DNA from: Arvicola amphibius
Lineage: Eukaryota; Chordata; Mammalia; Rodentia; Cricetidae
NCBI RefSeq assembly: GCF_903992535.2
Contig: NC_052058.2
Coordinates: 121,761,413 to 121,825,412, forward strand
Direction: 5' to 3'
Length of the DNA: 64,000 nucleotides
Shown here: positions 32,128-44,940 of the stretch, piece after piece
Layout: each line of letters starts with the position of its first letter
How positions within the stretch are numbered: the first letter of the stretch is position 1
Made by a program: the position numbers and the translations under genes
Notes under the pieces: generated by a model
Told to the model about the DNA's origin: nothing
Databases searched by the model: none
What the model saw: the letters and a program-made list of their open reading frames with translations, nothing else

Positions 32128-33656
32128 TTAACTTAACACTCTCCTTGGGCTATTTTAATGTTAAATCATTTAAAATACTGGAACTGGCTTGATTTAGTAG
32201 TTTTTTCCACAATCCAACGGCTTTCAGCAGCTGCTGTCCCTTTTTTATTAACATTTAAATTTTAAATGAGAAGCTAGGAAAGCGTTATGTGTTCTGTTTC
32301 TGGGGATCCTCATATCCGCCTTCTCTTCAATGAGCACTTCCTTTAGAGTGTGATTAGATTTTTCCTAATCTGGTGATATAGATATGAATAATTTACATTG
32401 GTATAAGGTCAATTTTGTTATATGTATATGTATTTCTGATCTTGATTAAGCTATTGTGATTTTGTAGCTCATTTAAAAATGTAATGTATAATTAGGAAAT
32501 ATAGGTTGTTAATGGATAATCATCAATAATAGTCAAGCTTGTAGTCATGTTAGTTAGATTTTCTAGATATATAGAGATATATTTCAGTTAGATAGGCATC
32601 CTTCATATCTTTCAAAGACTACAGAACATGGCATTTTAATGTTTTAATAACTTAGGGCTTTTCAGGACAATGAGACGCGTCTGCTCCTGGCAGCACCAAT
32701 CTACTTCAAGAGGAAGATGGGCATCGAAGAGGCTCCTTATGGAGTTGGTTAGAAATTTGGGCAAAAACTGCTCTTGCCTGGACTGTTGCATAAACTGGAC
32801 ACAAAAAACCCACAGAGAGAGGACTGCTGAACTTGCCTAAAGGTGAGTTGGTCCTTTGGGGTTCCTGATTCATGAAAGAGTCTGCGAGACATTCTGGAGG
32901 ACACAGCAGATATTGACTGAACTGTTTTTGAAATTTCCTGCTTCATGGAAGAGTCTGCTGGATACTATGGGCTGGAAGGCCAAAGATGGATGCCCCAACA
33001 GTACAGAGGAACTTTGGGTGTCTGTCCAGGCAGCAAGTTGTCTCTGTCATTTCTAGAGTTTGAAAGTTGCATATTTCTTATTTACTTAGGTAGTATTATA
33101 TTATTCTGGAGTCTTTGATGGAGTTTAAGAATAAATAGTTATAGCTTTCCTTAGTTATGAAAAAGATAAAATAGATATAAATACTGTAACTGTAATTCTT
33201 GCTTGATAACTGTTTTGTTATATGTAATTTTGCTATGTTAAAGTTAAAGCCTTTTTCGTTTAAACAAAAAAAGGGGAAATGATGGAGGACTTTCATTGGT
33301 TAATTAATAAAGAAACTGCTTGGCCCAATAGGTCAATACATAGGTGGGTGGAGTAGACAGAACAGAATGCTGGGAGTGAGCAGATGCTTCAGGCAGTTGC
33401 CATAGTCAATCGTCATGCCTCTCTTCTCTGGGAGAGATGCGATGGAGCCAGCCACCAGGTCAGACATGCTGAATCTTTCTCGGTAAGACACCACTCGTGG
33501 TGTTACACAGATTATTAGATATGGGTTAGTCAAGATGTGAGTAAGAGGCTGAAACTAATGGGTCAGGCAGTGTTTAAAAGAATACAGTTTCCATGTAATT
33601 ATTTTGGGTGTAAAGCTAGCTGGGTGGTGGGACGCAGCCCACCATTCCTTTCTACA
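32128..33656 (+). mobile_element. E7: 3' part of a mys-like element, plus strand
   Basis: The interior from about 32370 aligns closely with E6 (reversed), including the 3' module (32600-32725). It ends in AAAAAAGGGGAAA and the 3' LTR. The 5' half is missing, and 32128-32370 is not confidently assigned. Confidence 0.72.
33280..33656 (+). repeat. E7 3' LTR (377 bp)
   Basis: TGATGGAGGAC to CTTTCTACA after the polypurine tract. Confidence 0.83.
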
Positions 33657-36225
33657 ATCTGGACCTTTTGTGACTTAATTTTCTGTTTACTTACATTAAA
33701 TCCTAAATAGCTAAAAGGGAATCTCTTCTTTGTATATTTTTTAGAGAAATTTGTAATCCCCTACAGGGTAAATTTTTCTGTACCACATTAAACATTCTTT
33801 CTAAGGTATCTGTATCAAAGCAGCCAATAAGATGCTGTCATTATAATAATAGACTGTGGGAATTGGCTACAAACCACCTCCAGGGGCTGGTTTACAAAAT
33901 ACTGACACAAAGCCAGGCTATTTAACATTTTTATAGAGAGTATTTTATTGATAACTCTTTACAGACTAGGCATTATTATAAGTAGATACTGTACAGGCAA
34001 ATTTTTCTCTATCCTGTTCTTGTAATGGACTCCCAGGCTATAAAGATCCCATAGATTGAATTATCTTTTTAATACCTCATAGATAAGTGAATATTATTCA
34101 TTTTCCAGATTCTTTTTTATTACAAATACAGGAGAATTCCAAGGCCTAGTAGAATTGACAGTTGCTTAGCTTCTTATTATTCTTTTACAAGTTCCTCAAG
34201 AACCTCTGATTTTTCTTTAGTTAAGGGCATTGCTCTACCCTCACAGGCTTCAGCATCCTTTTGTGTCCTATAGTTCTTTTGTTGTTTGTTTTCGAGACAG
34301 GGTTTCTCTGTAGCTTTGGAGCCTGTCCTAGAACTCGCTCTGTAGACCAGGCTGGCCTCGAACTCACAGAGATCCGCCTGCCTCTGCCTCCCGAGTGCTG
34401 GGATTAAAGACGTGAGCCACCACTGCCCAGCTTACCTTTTTTGGGGGGAGGGGGTTTGGTTTTGGTTTTTGGTCCTTTAGTTCTTATGTATTTAATCCAC
34501 TTTATATTTTGTTCCACCTGAAATAAGGATTTAATGTCTAAAAGCTGAGTGGAGACCTCTTGTAAAGGCCAATTGAGATTTTTGGATTTTGAAAAATGAC
34601 AGATACATCCCCTTTAGAGTCCAGCAGGACTGAATCTCAGTGCCATTTGCTTGCAATCTTAGCTTTGGCCTCTCATCATTAATAACAGTTTGCCAAAACA
34701 CCTATTTGCCAAAACATTATTTTTAAAGCCTTCTATCCTATAATTGGAGCTGTTTTACCTTTAAAATATGGGAGCAACAACAGCTGAGCTGTTCTCACCA
34801 GCTTCTGTCTACAAGGTCTTTTTCACATAGCCATCTAGAAAGGCTTTAAGACAATCTCTACAGGATTTCAGCGGTAACTTGAGACCACACCAATGGAGCA
34901 GTCTTAGAAAATCTTACAAAGAGGATCCTTCCTAACAGGTTCCATGTAACCTGTTAGTGCAGCTTGCTAGTCACTAACAGTGTGGATCAAACAGTTTACC
35001 TGTATTTCATTTAATGGGGAAACAATTCTGTAAGCTCTCTATCAGTAAAAGATGACTTCTATGAGCTTTTACCTTAGCCGCTGTATTATCTAATAACCTA
35101 ACAGCCCACTCTGTTTCAGGTACTACATTTTTATAGAATTTACCCATGAATGTTTAGAAAGCAACTTTAAGAGCAGAGCCAAATTTTCAATAATGATAAA
35201 CCAACAAGATCACACCCAATAATATAGTTAAAATCATGAGTTTTGTTCTTTTAGTTCATTTAACTATAAAAAATTAAGCATTTATCTAAACATTCTAGAC
35301 AATCCAAAGAGAACATCTAGACAACGAATGATTAATAGCTCTGAAAATTTAACATAATATCTTATGCCCCGACCTCACTCAGTTGTTCTTACTAGAAGTT
35401 GGGCTTGTTTTAAATCCTTCTTTCTCCCATGAAAGGAACATTGATAATGATTATTCCCACTATTAGGGAAAATTAAAAACACTTCCCACTAAGGGACCTT
35501 TAATATTGAGTTATTCCCACTCTGAGGGAAAAACAATAGCAACAAATTTTTAACCAGAGCTAAGCAAACATGACAGAATTCTAAGTTCTGGGCTTGCTGA
35601 TCTTGCTCAGGCTGTGGCAGTCAGGGCCCACCTGCTGTTTCTTTGTAAATCAGATGCCGCAGCTCTCTGCTGAAAGGCAGATTGCCCTCAGAGACAGAGC
35701 TCTGATTTTTAACTATCCTCAGTTTTTCAGATTGGAAAGTCTTTTTTTTTCCTCTATATCTACTGGGAAGAGGTTGTTTTCTTTCCTTTGTCCTTTTTTT
35801 TTTTCTTTTATTTCCCCTCCTTCTCTCTTCTCTACTGGGAAGTTTCCTTTTTCCTTTTCTGTTCTTTGTCTCGGGAGCATGTGAATTTTCAAACATGCAG
35901 TTAACTGCTCAGCCTGTCCAATTTCTACATCTGTTTCATCTGATGAAGACGGAGAAGTGAGTCGCCTCCTGTTTCCTGCCGACCTGTGAAGAAGCCCTCT
36001 CCTCTGCTGACTGACCATGTCTAGCCTGAGAGTCCTCCCTGTCACATTCCTGTTCTATTTCTGATGCTGCTTTAAGTGACTTCTCACTCTGCAACAGTTC
36101 CAGAGCATTTGATAGTTAATTACATAAGTCTGAATTTTTAACTGTATGGACTCTCCTTTTTGATGAGCTCTCCTCAAAGCTCTCATAGCTAACTTCAAAC
36201 CTTCAGTTTCAGTTGAACAAGAGAA
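33657..36225 (-). pseudogene. E8: heavily decayed betaretroviral pol, pro and gag, minus strand
   Basis: 33657-34250 aligns with the E1 RT region at 1-700; the catalytic motif site near 33840 has lost the aspartate pair. After a B1, 34440-34740 aligns with the protease region. 34740-36225 is probably gag, with an acidic/Ser-rich and Lys/Glu-rich stretch (minus ORFs 35621-36045, 36055-36225) but no recognisable capsid. P1 begins at 36226, so the 5' part of E8 is displaced or lost. Confidence 0.6.
34283..34433 (-). mobile_element. B1 SINE, minus strand
   Basis: GAGACAGGGTTTCTCTGTAG to GCCACCACTGCCCAGC in reverse orientation. Confidence 0.93.
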
Positions 36226-36661
36226 TGTTATGCCCAGATCCCAGAGTCTCCACAAAACCAACTAGGAGACCGAGTCCTGTATGTAAAAGCAAAGAGCATT
36301 TACTCTTAAACAGTTTGCAAACTTGAACTCTCCATGTGTCCAAAATATTGGAGTGATCTGAGAGCCTCAAACTCAGTTAGGGTTGGGTTTTATGGTAGCA
36401 AAGGTAGGGGTGAGGGATTTCTAAGGTTCAGGATCCCTGATTGGCTGACATTTGTCTAGGTAATGTGAGTCCTGGTGAATGTGTGTTGGCAGATGATCCT
36501 ATCTACAGTGGTTGGAATGTTAGGAATTTCCTTTGGATGGTCTGTTCCTGGGTGCTGCCTGTGTGGTCTCAGTTTACAGTCTTTCTTGGAACCAGGTGTT
36601 GCCTGAGAGTAAACTACTGAGACTCAGGCCTCTTTTGAGCTTGTCATGGCTGGGTCCTACA
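36226..36661 (-). repeat. P1 3' LTR (436 bp)
   Basis: Minus-strand TGTAGGACCCAGCC to GGGCATAACA, aligning with the 5' LTR and the P2 LTR. Confidence 0.85.
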
Positions 36662-36902
36662 TTTTCTCCTTCACAAGTACCTTTGACAGGACCCAAGCAT
36701 AGGTCCTGCTTGCCCAGGGGTTTAAGGGGATAGTACTGGGACCTAAGAACCTTAGCTAACAGAATCTTTCCTATCTCTCAGGCCGTCCTCTGCTATCAGG
36801 TCCTGTAGCTCTGATCTTTGAGTACAAACAAATTGTAATTGTAATCCTGAATGTCCTGTGTTTCTGCATAAAGAACCAAAGTGTCTTTTTTTTTTTATTG
36901 TA
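36662..36902 (-). other. P1 interior next to the polypurine tract
   Basis: Non-coding; ends with a T-run at 36887-36897. Confidence 0.5.
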
Positions 36903-36906
36903 GGAC

Positions 36907-37385
36907 TGAAAGACCCAGATAAATTCAGACCCCTCTAGCAGAAAGAGTAGAGCAAAAAAAAAAAAAAAAAAAAAAAAATCTAGCAGGGAGAAAAGAACCA
37001 AAAATCTAACTTAGCCAGTTCAGTTCTGTTCCAGGAACTAGCTGACCACAAAGTTAGATTATAATTTTGAAAATAATCTTGAGGAACAGGTAGTTACCCC
37101 CTTGTGATCATCACTGGTATTTTCAGAATTTTCCAATGATGCCCTCCCTACCCCCTTTGGATTACTGGGTTATGGTTTCTTCCCTTAAATACCCCTTCTC
37201 CCAGCTACTCGGGGTCGAACTCTCTACCCCTATGTGGGAAATGAGTTTCAGCCCCAGTGCACTGGTTCCTGTCCTCTCAATAAACCTTGTGTGATTGCAG
37301 CAAGGATGGTTTCTCATGAGTTCCTGGGGGGGGTCGTGTTATTCCAAGACTTGAGTGAGAGTCTCCCCACTCCAGGGGTCTTTCA
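36907..37385 (+). repeat. Solo LTR, gammaretrovirus type, 4 bp TSD
   Basis: TGAAAGACCC start and GGGGTCTTTCA end are the classical gammaretroviral inverted termini. AATAAACC lies at about 37280. Flanked by GGAC at 36903-36906 and 37386-37389. It contains an A-run of about 26 bp. The same family forms the G1 3' LTR at 62117-62684. Confidence 0.95.
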
Positions 37386-37461
37386 GGACCATTTTAGTTA
37401 ATAAATCCATTAATCAACAACTCTGGGCCTATTTTTCTGGTATATCAACAGGTACTATAGG

Positions 37462-37646
37462 GAGCGGGAGAGATGGCTCAGAGGTTAAGAGCATTGCCTG
37501 CTCTTCCAAAGGTTCTGAGTTCAATTCCCAGCAACCACATGGTGGCTCACAGCCATCTGTAATGAGGTCTGGTGCCCTCTTCTGGCCTGCAGGTATGCAC
37601 ACAGACAGAATATTGTATACATAATAAATAATAAATTAAAAAAAAA
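37462..37646 (+). mobile_element. B2 SINE
   Basis: Flanked by AACAGGTACTATAGG at 37447-37461 and 37647-37661. Confidence 0.95.
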
Positions 37647-37897
37647 AACAGGTACTATAGGTAGCCATTTTGTTCTCCATGCCAGGAAGTTCTGCCTTGT
37701 TTCAGCCTTTCCACCTATTCTGGGCAGAGAGCACGGGACATCTTCTTTTCTGTAATGACTTGGAGCTGACATTGATGCGTTGTTGTGAGGGCCCAAGAAG
37801 GCTGACCAGCTAGCCAAGCTTAAAGAGGGAATTCAGACAATGGAACACTCATCAGAATGTCTTCTTTGTTATCTTTGCCAGAGTCAAAGAGACAGGG

Positions 37898-38081
37898 TGC
37901 CGGGCGGTGGTGGCACGCGCCTTTAATCCCAGCACTCGGGAGGAAGAGGCAGGCGGATCTCTGTGAGTTCGAGGCCAGCCTGGTCTACAAGAGCTAGTTC
38001 CAGGACAGGCTCTAGGAACTACAGGGAAACCCTGTCTCGAAAAACCAAAAAAAAAAAAAAAAAAAAAAAAGAGAGAGAGAG
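37898..38081 (+). mobile_element. B1 SINE
   Basis: GTGCCGGGCGGTGGTGGCAC start, long A-tail running into (GA)n; duplication AGAGACAGGG at 37888-37897 and 38082-38091. Confidence 0.93.
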
Positions 38082-38459
38082 AGAGACAGGGAGCGTTTAT
38101 ATCAGCTGAACTGGCCCACGTCAGCTTTCAGGAAGGCCAGGCTCGCAATCATTCGGAGCAGGTTGTGGTCAGCAACTGGTGCTTAGATGTGTCTGCCAGC
38201 CAAGTGGGAACCTATTGACACAAGTTTAAACTAGGAACAGAAGTTAAAATTTATGTACTTAAATGAAAATAATACATTTGAAACTTTTAGGCCCATATTG
38301 AAATCCATATTGTAGAGAAAGAGCAGATAACAGGTATCTGTAAACAGCAGCATACCTTTGAGTCCTAGCTAAAACTACAGACTTTGGTTTGTATATTTTT
38401 CTATTGTCCAGACAGCCAGGTATGGATTGGACAGAGGTGGTTTTGGCCTGATGAGAAAC

Positions 38460-38940
38460 TGTGATGGTTTAGATAAAAGGCTGCACAGTTCCTCAAGGGG
38501 CACAGTAGGCCACAGGGGAAGCCAGGTCCCACCACCTGAGTCCTCTGTGGGTCCCAGGCAGGTGGGAGGCGGTGGGTCAGTGAGGCAGCTGGTCCCACAA
38601 AGAGCTGCGGTGGACGAGAGGCAGAGAGATACATCGTGCAGAGAGGCAAGTTTATTTAGTGGAGTATGGGTGGGAAAGGGGAGAAGGGGGAAGAAGAGAG
38701 AGAGACAGAGAGAAAGAGAGAGAGAGGGAAAGAGAGAGAAGGAGAGAGGGAAAGAAGAGGGAGGGGGAGAGAAGGAGAGAAAGTAGTTACCTCTTCAGAA
38801 GAGAGTCAGAGAGAGTGCAGGCTGGAGGAGGTGGGATATCTGCTTCCCTTGGCAGAAGGGGAGGGCTTGGGAGAGGGCAGGGATTGTCTCTTAAAGGGAC
38901 AGGGCACCCAGGTGACAGACCAGGCCAGCAGAGCATAACA
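38460..38940 (-). repeat. Solo C-LTR 1 (481 bp), 5 bp TSD
   Basis: Minus-strand LTR flanked by GAAAC at 38455-38459 and 38941-38945. The aligned P2 sequence lacks it, which confirms the insertion. A GA-rich microsatellite fills about 38690-38785. Confidence 0.92.
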
Positions 38941-38945
38941 GAAAC

Positions 38946-39138
38946 ATCTTAAAGTCTATACCTAGATGATAACCAAAATAAATGACCCAAACAGTAAGTA
39001 GTCATTGCTCTATCAGCTTATCAGAACTATACCACAGGAGGGGAAAGAAATCAGAAACATTTTTCATATCTTAACTTGTATTTACATCTTAAATCATTTT
39101 TAGATCCTCAAAGTTTATAAATTTTTATATCCTCAGAC
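38946..39138 (-). other. P1 interior between C-LTR 1 and C-LTR 2
   Basis: Aligns in reverse with P2 at about 61450-61640. No ORF. Confidence 0.7.
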
Positions 39139-39143
39139 CTTTA

Positions 39144-39372
39144 TGGAATGATCTGTCCTATCCCTTTAAGAAACAAGACACGCCCACTCCCTCTCCCCTT
39201 CTGCCAAGACAAGCTGATTTTCAGCTTCCAGCCTGAGTTTCTTCCTTTTTTCCTTCTCTCTCTCAAAGAGGCAGCTTTTGTCTCTCCCCACTTCTCCCAT
39301 TCCCCCCATTTCTCTCCCTCCCTCCCCCTCCCCCTCCCTCTCCCCCTCCCTCTCCCTCCCCCTCTCTCTCTC

Positions 39373-39416
<44 letters not shown>

Positions 39417-39600
39417 CTCTTCTTCCTTCTCCCCTTCCCTTCCATAACCCACTAAATAAATATCCAACCTCACTGCATAGAATGCCTGTCTGTCTGTCTC
39501 TTGCCTGCCTGTGGCTCCCTGCCCAGGACCAGCCGCCTTTGGAGACCTGCAGCCTGCTGCATCCCTCGGGGACCTGCAGCATTTTATTGAATCCATTACA
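39144..39600 (+). repeat. Solo C-LTR 2 (457 bp), 5 bp TSD
   Basis: TGGAATGATCTGTCC to AATCCATTACA, flanked by CTTTA at 39139-39143 and 39601-39605; absent from P2 at the matching place. A (CT)/(CCCTCT) microsatellite occupies about 39300-39425 and AATAAATA lies near 39455. Confidence 0.92.
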
Positions 39601-39605
39601 CTTTA

Positions 39606-41699
39606 TATATCTTAAAATGTTTTTTAAATCAAGAGACCTAGTAGCTTTAGAAAAAACAAGGCTTGATTTCTATATCTATAAAATGAGCTAACAAGCTAGC
39701 TATGGCTTTATGGAAAGATCTGGATATGTGCTGCTGAATTTACAAAGCTATAGCTATCAATACTATCAGAGATCTCAGAAGGATAAATTATTATGCCTTA
39801 ATACAGACCAAGTTGCTTCCAAACATATTAAAAATGACAGGGACCAGAGTTCATATACAGTTAGCCATACCCTGATCTTCACAGCATTGGAGGCAGAAGT
39901 ATCTTAGCCAGGCCCATAAGGTGATTTTTTTTTCCTGTGGGTCTTCCCCACAGGGACATGGAAAAGACTGACCTTATTTTGTCTAGGAAAAAGTGATACA
40001 ATCAATTCTCCAATGCCCTGCTGTTTGTTCAGAATTTGGACTGAGTTCTGGCAGCTGGTGTTGCACTGGGGCATCTTTCCTTGTGGTCAGCATCATCATA
40101 ATCCAGGTGGAGACATCATGGTGCCCCATAATCTTCTCTGGAGACCTTGGGGTCACTGCTAGGATCTTGGAGTCCTGTCTAATATAATAATATTTTTAAT
40201 CATTATTTTAAATGCCATATCCTGCAGATCTCTGAAGTATGAGGGCTGCCTAGGTGTGTCTGATTAGACAAACTTTGTTTCTAGTTACTTGTTTAAGTTT
40301 GACTTTGAAAACATAGACAGGGACCTAATAAGCCTCATCCCAGTAATTAATTATATCAGTACTTTAAGGATGACTGACTCACTTCTATTTCCTAACAGTC
40401 TATAATAAATTAGCAGCTGTCATAAGACTAAAACTTTACAATCTGTTAGGTTTAGCTTTTAAAAGATAATGATTTTGAATTGAAGCTAATAAAGAAACTG
40501 AATTAGTCATTCCGAGGGCAAAAACAGAACAAGTTCATCTCCAGCTGTTACTGCTGTCTCCTGGGAAGGCAAGGAACAGGTCCCAGGGCAAAATAGGAAC
40601 CGAGTGAGCCTAGGGGCTAGCATTGCCCTTGACAAGCTCTGAGGTCCCACAGCCAATTGTTAGGGAGGTGCCACAAGTTCCTTTTGCCAGAGATAAGGAG
40701 GGCAACACCCTTTTTAGGAAGTAAGCACCTGAGGGACTGGGAGCTTTATCAGAATGCTTGACCTTGGGAAAGGCGCTTTGTGCGAGCCTTAGAAAACAAC
40801 AATTTTTCAAATGAAGTTTCTCTTAGTACCATATCAATACAAAATTTTATATGACTCAGTTTATCCAAATAGCTTAAGCCCAACAAAGTTAACAAAAACA
40901 AGGAGGCTTAAACACACATTTTTAGGTTTGAATAGACCTTGAGCAAAGAGATACATTTTTAAAACCATTAGTTAATATTTTAAATGCTTTGACCTTTTAT
41001 TATAGTTTCCCATGTTATAATGATCCTCCCATTACAAAAATTTGTTTTCTGTTATTCTACAGCTTCAGCTTTGCCAACATTGTGAATCTCAACGTAAACA
41101 CCTGACGTGCAGGTGGTCCTAGGCTACCCCTGTACTAATCCCAAAGGATCGAGACCCACAGGCTTGGATGCTGTTCCAGGTCCTCTGTCGAACTGCATCA
41201 CAAGAAACGAACACCCAGTTTCTGGTTAGCTTTTAGTGCCTATAGCTATGACCCTAATTTTAGTTTTTTATTGTAAGTCCAGACATTAACAATATAGAAC
41301 ATAAATGTCCCATAGTCTTAACTGTTTTTTTAAAAAATTAAAATCTCTTAAATGTCTTCCTATAATATCAAAAATAAAGTACCTCTGACTCCACCCTCAA
41401 CAGCATATACACATGGTCTTTTAGATCTCAGCTGCTCCATTTCACTGTAGTTGGTGCTTCTGGTGACGATCAACTGGCACTGGCATTTCTAAAACTGTTA
41501 AGGTCCGTTGTTGCAACTGCACATTCTTTGGGGCTCTAGTCCTGCCATACATGTGTAAATCTCAGCTGTTTCTTATGATCCCTTTATGTCTTTATAACCA
41601 TTATAATCTGCATGACTCTTAAATTAACAAAGATTAGCTGGCAGGGCAAGGTACATTTTTGAGTATAAAAACATTGAGGTGCAGCTTTAATAATTAAAA

Positions 41700-41750
<51 letters not shown>

Positions 41751-41942
41751 CTTATTTTTAGAATGGGACATGAGTCATCATACAAAAATCCAGCTCAATA
41801 CAAACTCCACATGGTCACTTTTAAACAAGATGGCAATGAAATCATGTGGCATCCATTTTTTTGTTTTTAACTCTAGCACAATGACAATCCAAAATCCAAA
41901 ATAAAATCATGCCTTCTGGTTTCTTTTAAATTACCCATGCAT
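39606..41942 (-). other. P1 interior, 3' half
   Basis: Aligns in reverse with P2 58915-61440 and is clearly diverged from it. It contains the recurring module at about 40160-40250 (minus) and a (TA)n microsatellite. The small ORFs here run mostly antisense to the provirus and are not conserved. Confidence 0.7.
41704..41748 (+). repeat. (TA)n microsatellite
   Basis: Uninterrupted TA repeats of about 44 bp. Confidence 0.95.
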
Positions 41943-44495
41943 AACATTGGTGCTGTGAACCCAGCAGGCTATTCCTTGCAGCTGAGGACTGCTAGGGATC
42001 CTGTAACCTTCTAACTCTTTTTCTATACGGTTGTTTTTCCAACTTAAAATCACTGGAATTCTATGCCCAACATCAAACAGTAGGTTCCTCTCACACATCT
42101 GACCATGCCTCCATGAGTGGGGAATCCCTTGGCAGTGGCTTCCCCATGTAATAAAGGCCAATACTGGTCAACCACTTACCCATTGGGCTTAAAGCCCCTT
42201 GCTTGGGCCTCTGACTCTACTTGAAGACATAGAGGTTCAGTTTGTGCCCACCAGTTTTCACGGCCCCTGGTCTTTGAGTGACGACCCAAAGTCAGCTTGA
42301 GCCACGGTCCATACTGAACTTCCAGGATGCTGAAGTTCAGTCTCTGGATCTTCTTGCTTTACGTATGGAGACTGTGCCACTCCCCCATCCCCATATCAAT
42401 CTACATAGCTGTCTATCATCAGCTTACAGTCTGCCAGTGATTGTTAGCTGGAAATGCAGCCTACATTTTCTGTTTTTCTATCTACTTTGATCCTGCATGT
42501 AATCACACCCATGCTAAACAGTTGCGCCACTGCTGGGCTCCAGCTCCTTGCCTGGCAGTGTAATGGCCACTCTGTCCCCCTGGTGCCCACTGCACTGCCT
42601 CCCGCCACGGCAGCAGAATCGGTCTCTCTTCAGATCATGGAGCCCTGTTTCTGCCACTGCTGCGCGCACTGTGGGCAAAAATCCTAAACCTGGCCCTTCT
42701 ACCAGCCCCTTCCCAACCTTCCGTCAGTCCGCTGGGACAACCGGCCCTCGCACTGCATTCACTGAGCTGTGCATTCTGCTTTTCAGGTCCAGGGCCCCTA
42801 GGATCTGTAGGTCCTTTTCAGATATTTTTCTGCTTCACCCGTGGGAAACAAGCTGACATTTCTAACTTCTACCGGCAGACAGTTAGTCTGAAAAGTTACA
42901 CCATGCGGACAACCATTGCTGTGGCCATTTCCTTTGAGCTTAAAACAAAGGGACGAGCCAGAGACTTGTGAGGTCTGCCCTTAGCCAGCTACACAACCTG
43001 TCACTTTTGAGTCTCTTACAAAAACACTGTATATGTGGTTCAACCCTGCTTTAAAATGTATTAAGCTGCTCTCCACTAGTGCCAGTTCTACTGTTAAGCT
43101 TCAACTGCAGTTTTTTCTTCTTTGTCTTTCACAAATATAAATATCACCTGTTAAGAGCCAGTACAGTCAAGCTCAGACCCAGCTCTCCAGGCAGATCCGA
43201 GGCTGTAGTTACACCTGATAAACAGCCTCAACTGCTCAGAGTTCTGGGGAATATGGCATTTGAATGTTTAATTAGTAAAAGACTTTCCATAACAGAGAGA
43301 CAGGTTGGCTCCTAGCAGCAGCACTGTATTTCCTACAAAGAAGACAGAAGACAGACAGACACAGAACAACATCCATCCACAATTCGCTTCATCAAGTGAA
43401 AGCACTGACCATTGGGCGAACTGCCTTTCATCTCCACTGAAGATCTCCAGATGTAGACAAAGAATCAAATGGAAGCGGCTGCCTCGCTGCTCAGGCTGAG
43501 GTAGGTTTGTCTTCATACAGATTTCCTAATCCACAGGATCTTCTAAAAACCTGGCAGACCCTGTGCTAAACAGCAAAAGGCAAATACGACCCTCAGTGAC
43601 CATGGAGGACCCTGAGGAGTAACTCTAGGTAGCCAACCAAGTAAGTTCTCTGTGGTTTTAAATCAATAACTCAAGAAAAATTTTATCCTTCTCAAAGATC
43701 TCTGATGCAGTTTGACAGCTGAGAGTTTAAAAGGACAACTTCACCAAACAAATTTCAATATAACTTATTATGTTCTAAGTAAAAGGTGTTTTAAGATAAC
43801 AAACACAAGTTATTAAGGTGTGTGCCTACCCGTTATAAAGGTGTGAGGACAAATGCAAGTTACCAAATTTCTCTCTCATGCTGCCTTCCATAGTCTTAAA
43901 AATACTTTTTATTGTGCAAAAAACATCTGTGACAGTCATTCTGGTATAAATGTGCTGCTGTTTACATTATGTATGTGTCTAAAACTTACATTTTCACAAA
44001 CTCAAAGAATTCTTGTGAGTTTCAGGGAGCTTAATTGAAGGATCCACCTTAAACAGGTCAGATACACCCTTCTCAATTCCCTGGTCCTGAAACAAAATTT
44101 TTTGTGTCCTAAACTTAACTTTGTCCTCTGCTCTGCCAACACCTTGCCAGGTCCAAGATACGTCGGAGAGTTCCACACTACAAATCCCAAACAGGAGTAA
44201 AGTGACTAGCTACCCCAAGATGTGACCAGTATCCAGCTATCTAGGCCCCCCAAGGAAGACTTCAACCCCACAAATAAGCAGGATTCTTGAGAATCTGCAG
44301 TCCCAATTTCTTCAACCTGCTATGCCGAACTCCCTGGTTTTTTATTATAAGAAAAAGATGGGAATGTTGTAATCTGCTGGTTTGCTCTGTCACCTGGGTA
44401 CCCTGTCCCATTAATGGATAAGCCCTGCCCATTCCCAACCTCTCCCACTTTTGCTGAGGCAAGTGGATCTCCTGCCTCCTCTGTCTCTGTCTCTG

Positions 44496-44526
<31 letters not shown>

Positions 44527-44940
44527 GCCCTCCTTCTGGAGAGGCAGCTTCTGCCTCTCTCTCTCCTCTCTCCCTCCCCCTTCACCTCTTCCCTTACTCC
44601 TCCATAACTATAGGAGGAGGGAGCAGCTTGTTGGTTCCCAGCTACCCAGCTAGCTTAGACCCAAAATAATCACACAGAAACTGTATTAATAAAATTGCTG
44701 CTTGGCTTATTAGTTCTAGCTTCTTATTGGCTAACTCTTACATTTTAATTTAACTTTATCCTCTATCCTATTTCTATTAATCTGTGTATTACCATGTGGC
44801 TGTGGCTTACAGGCTAAAGTTCCCAGTGTCTATCTCCAGTGACTCCATGACTTCTCTCTGACTCTGCCCTTCTTTCTCCCAGCATACAGCCTAGCTTGCC
44901 CTGCCTAGTTCTGTTCTTCCCTGCCATAGGCTCAAAGCAG

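Noticed and set aside
32856..33056. 66-codon frame shared by E6 (27135-27335) and E7
   Set aside because: Starts at TTG, and E3 and E4 have frame-changing differences in the same stretch; it reflects close relationship of E6 and E7.
38427..38952. Arg/Glu-rich ORFs across the GA tract
   Set aside because: Low-complexity translation of a microsatellite inside a solo LTR, as also at 39141-39691, 44262-44669 and 49446-50044.
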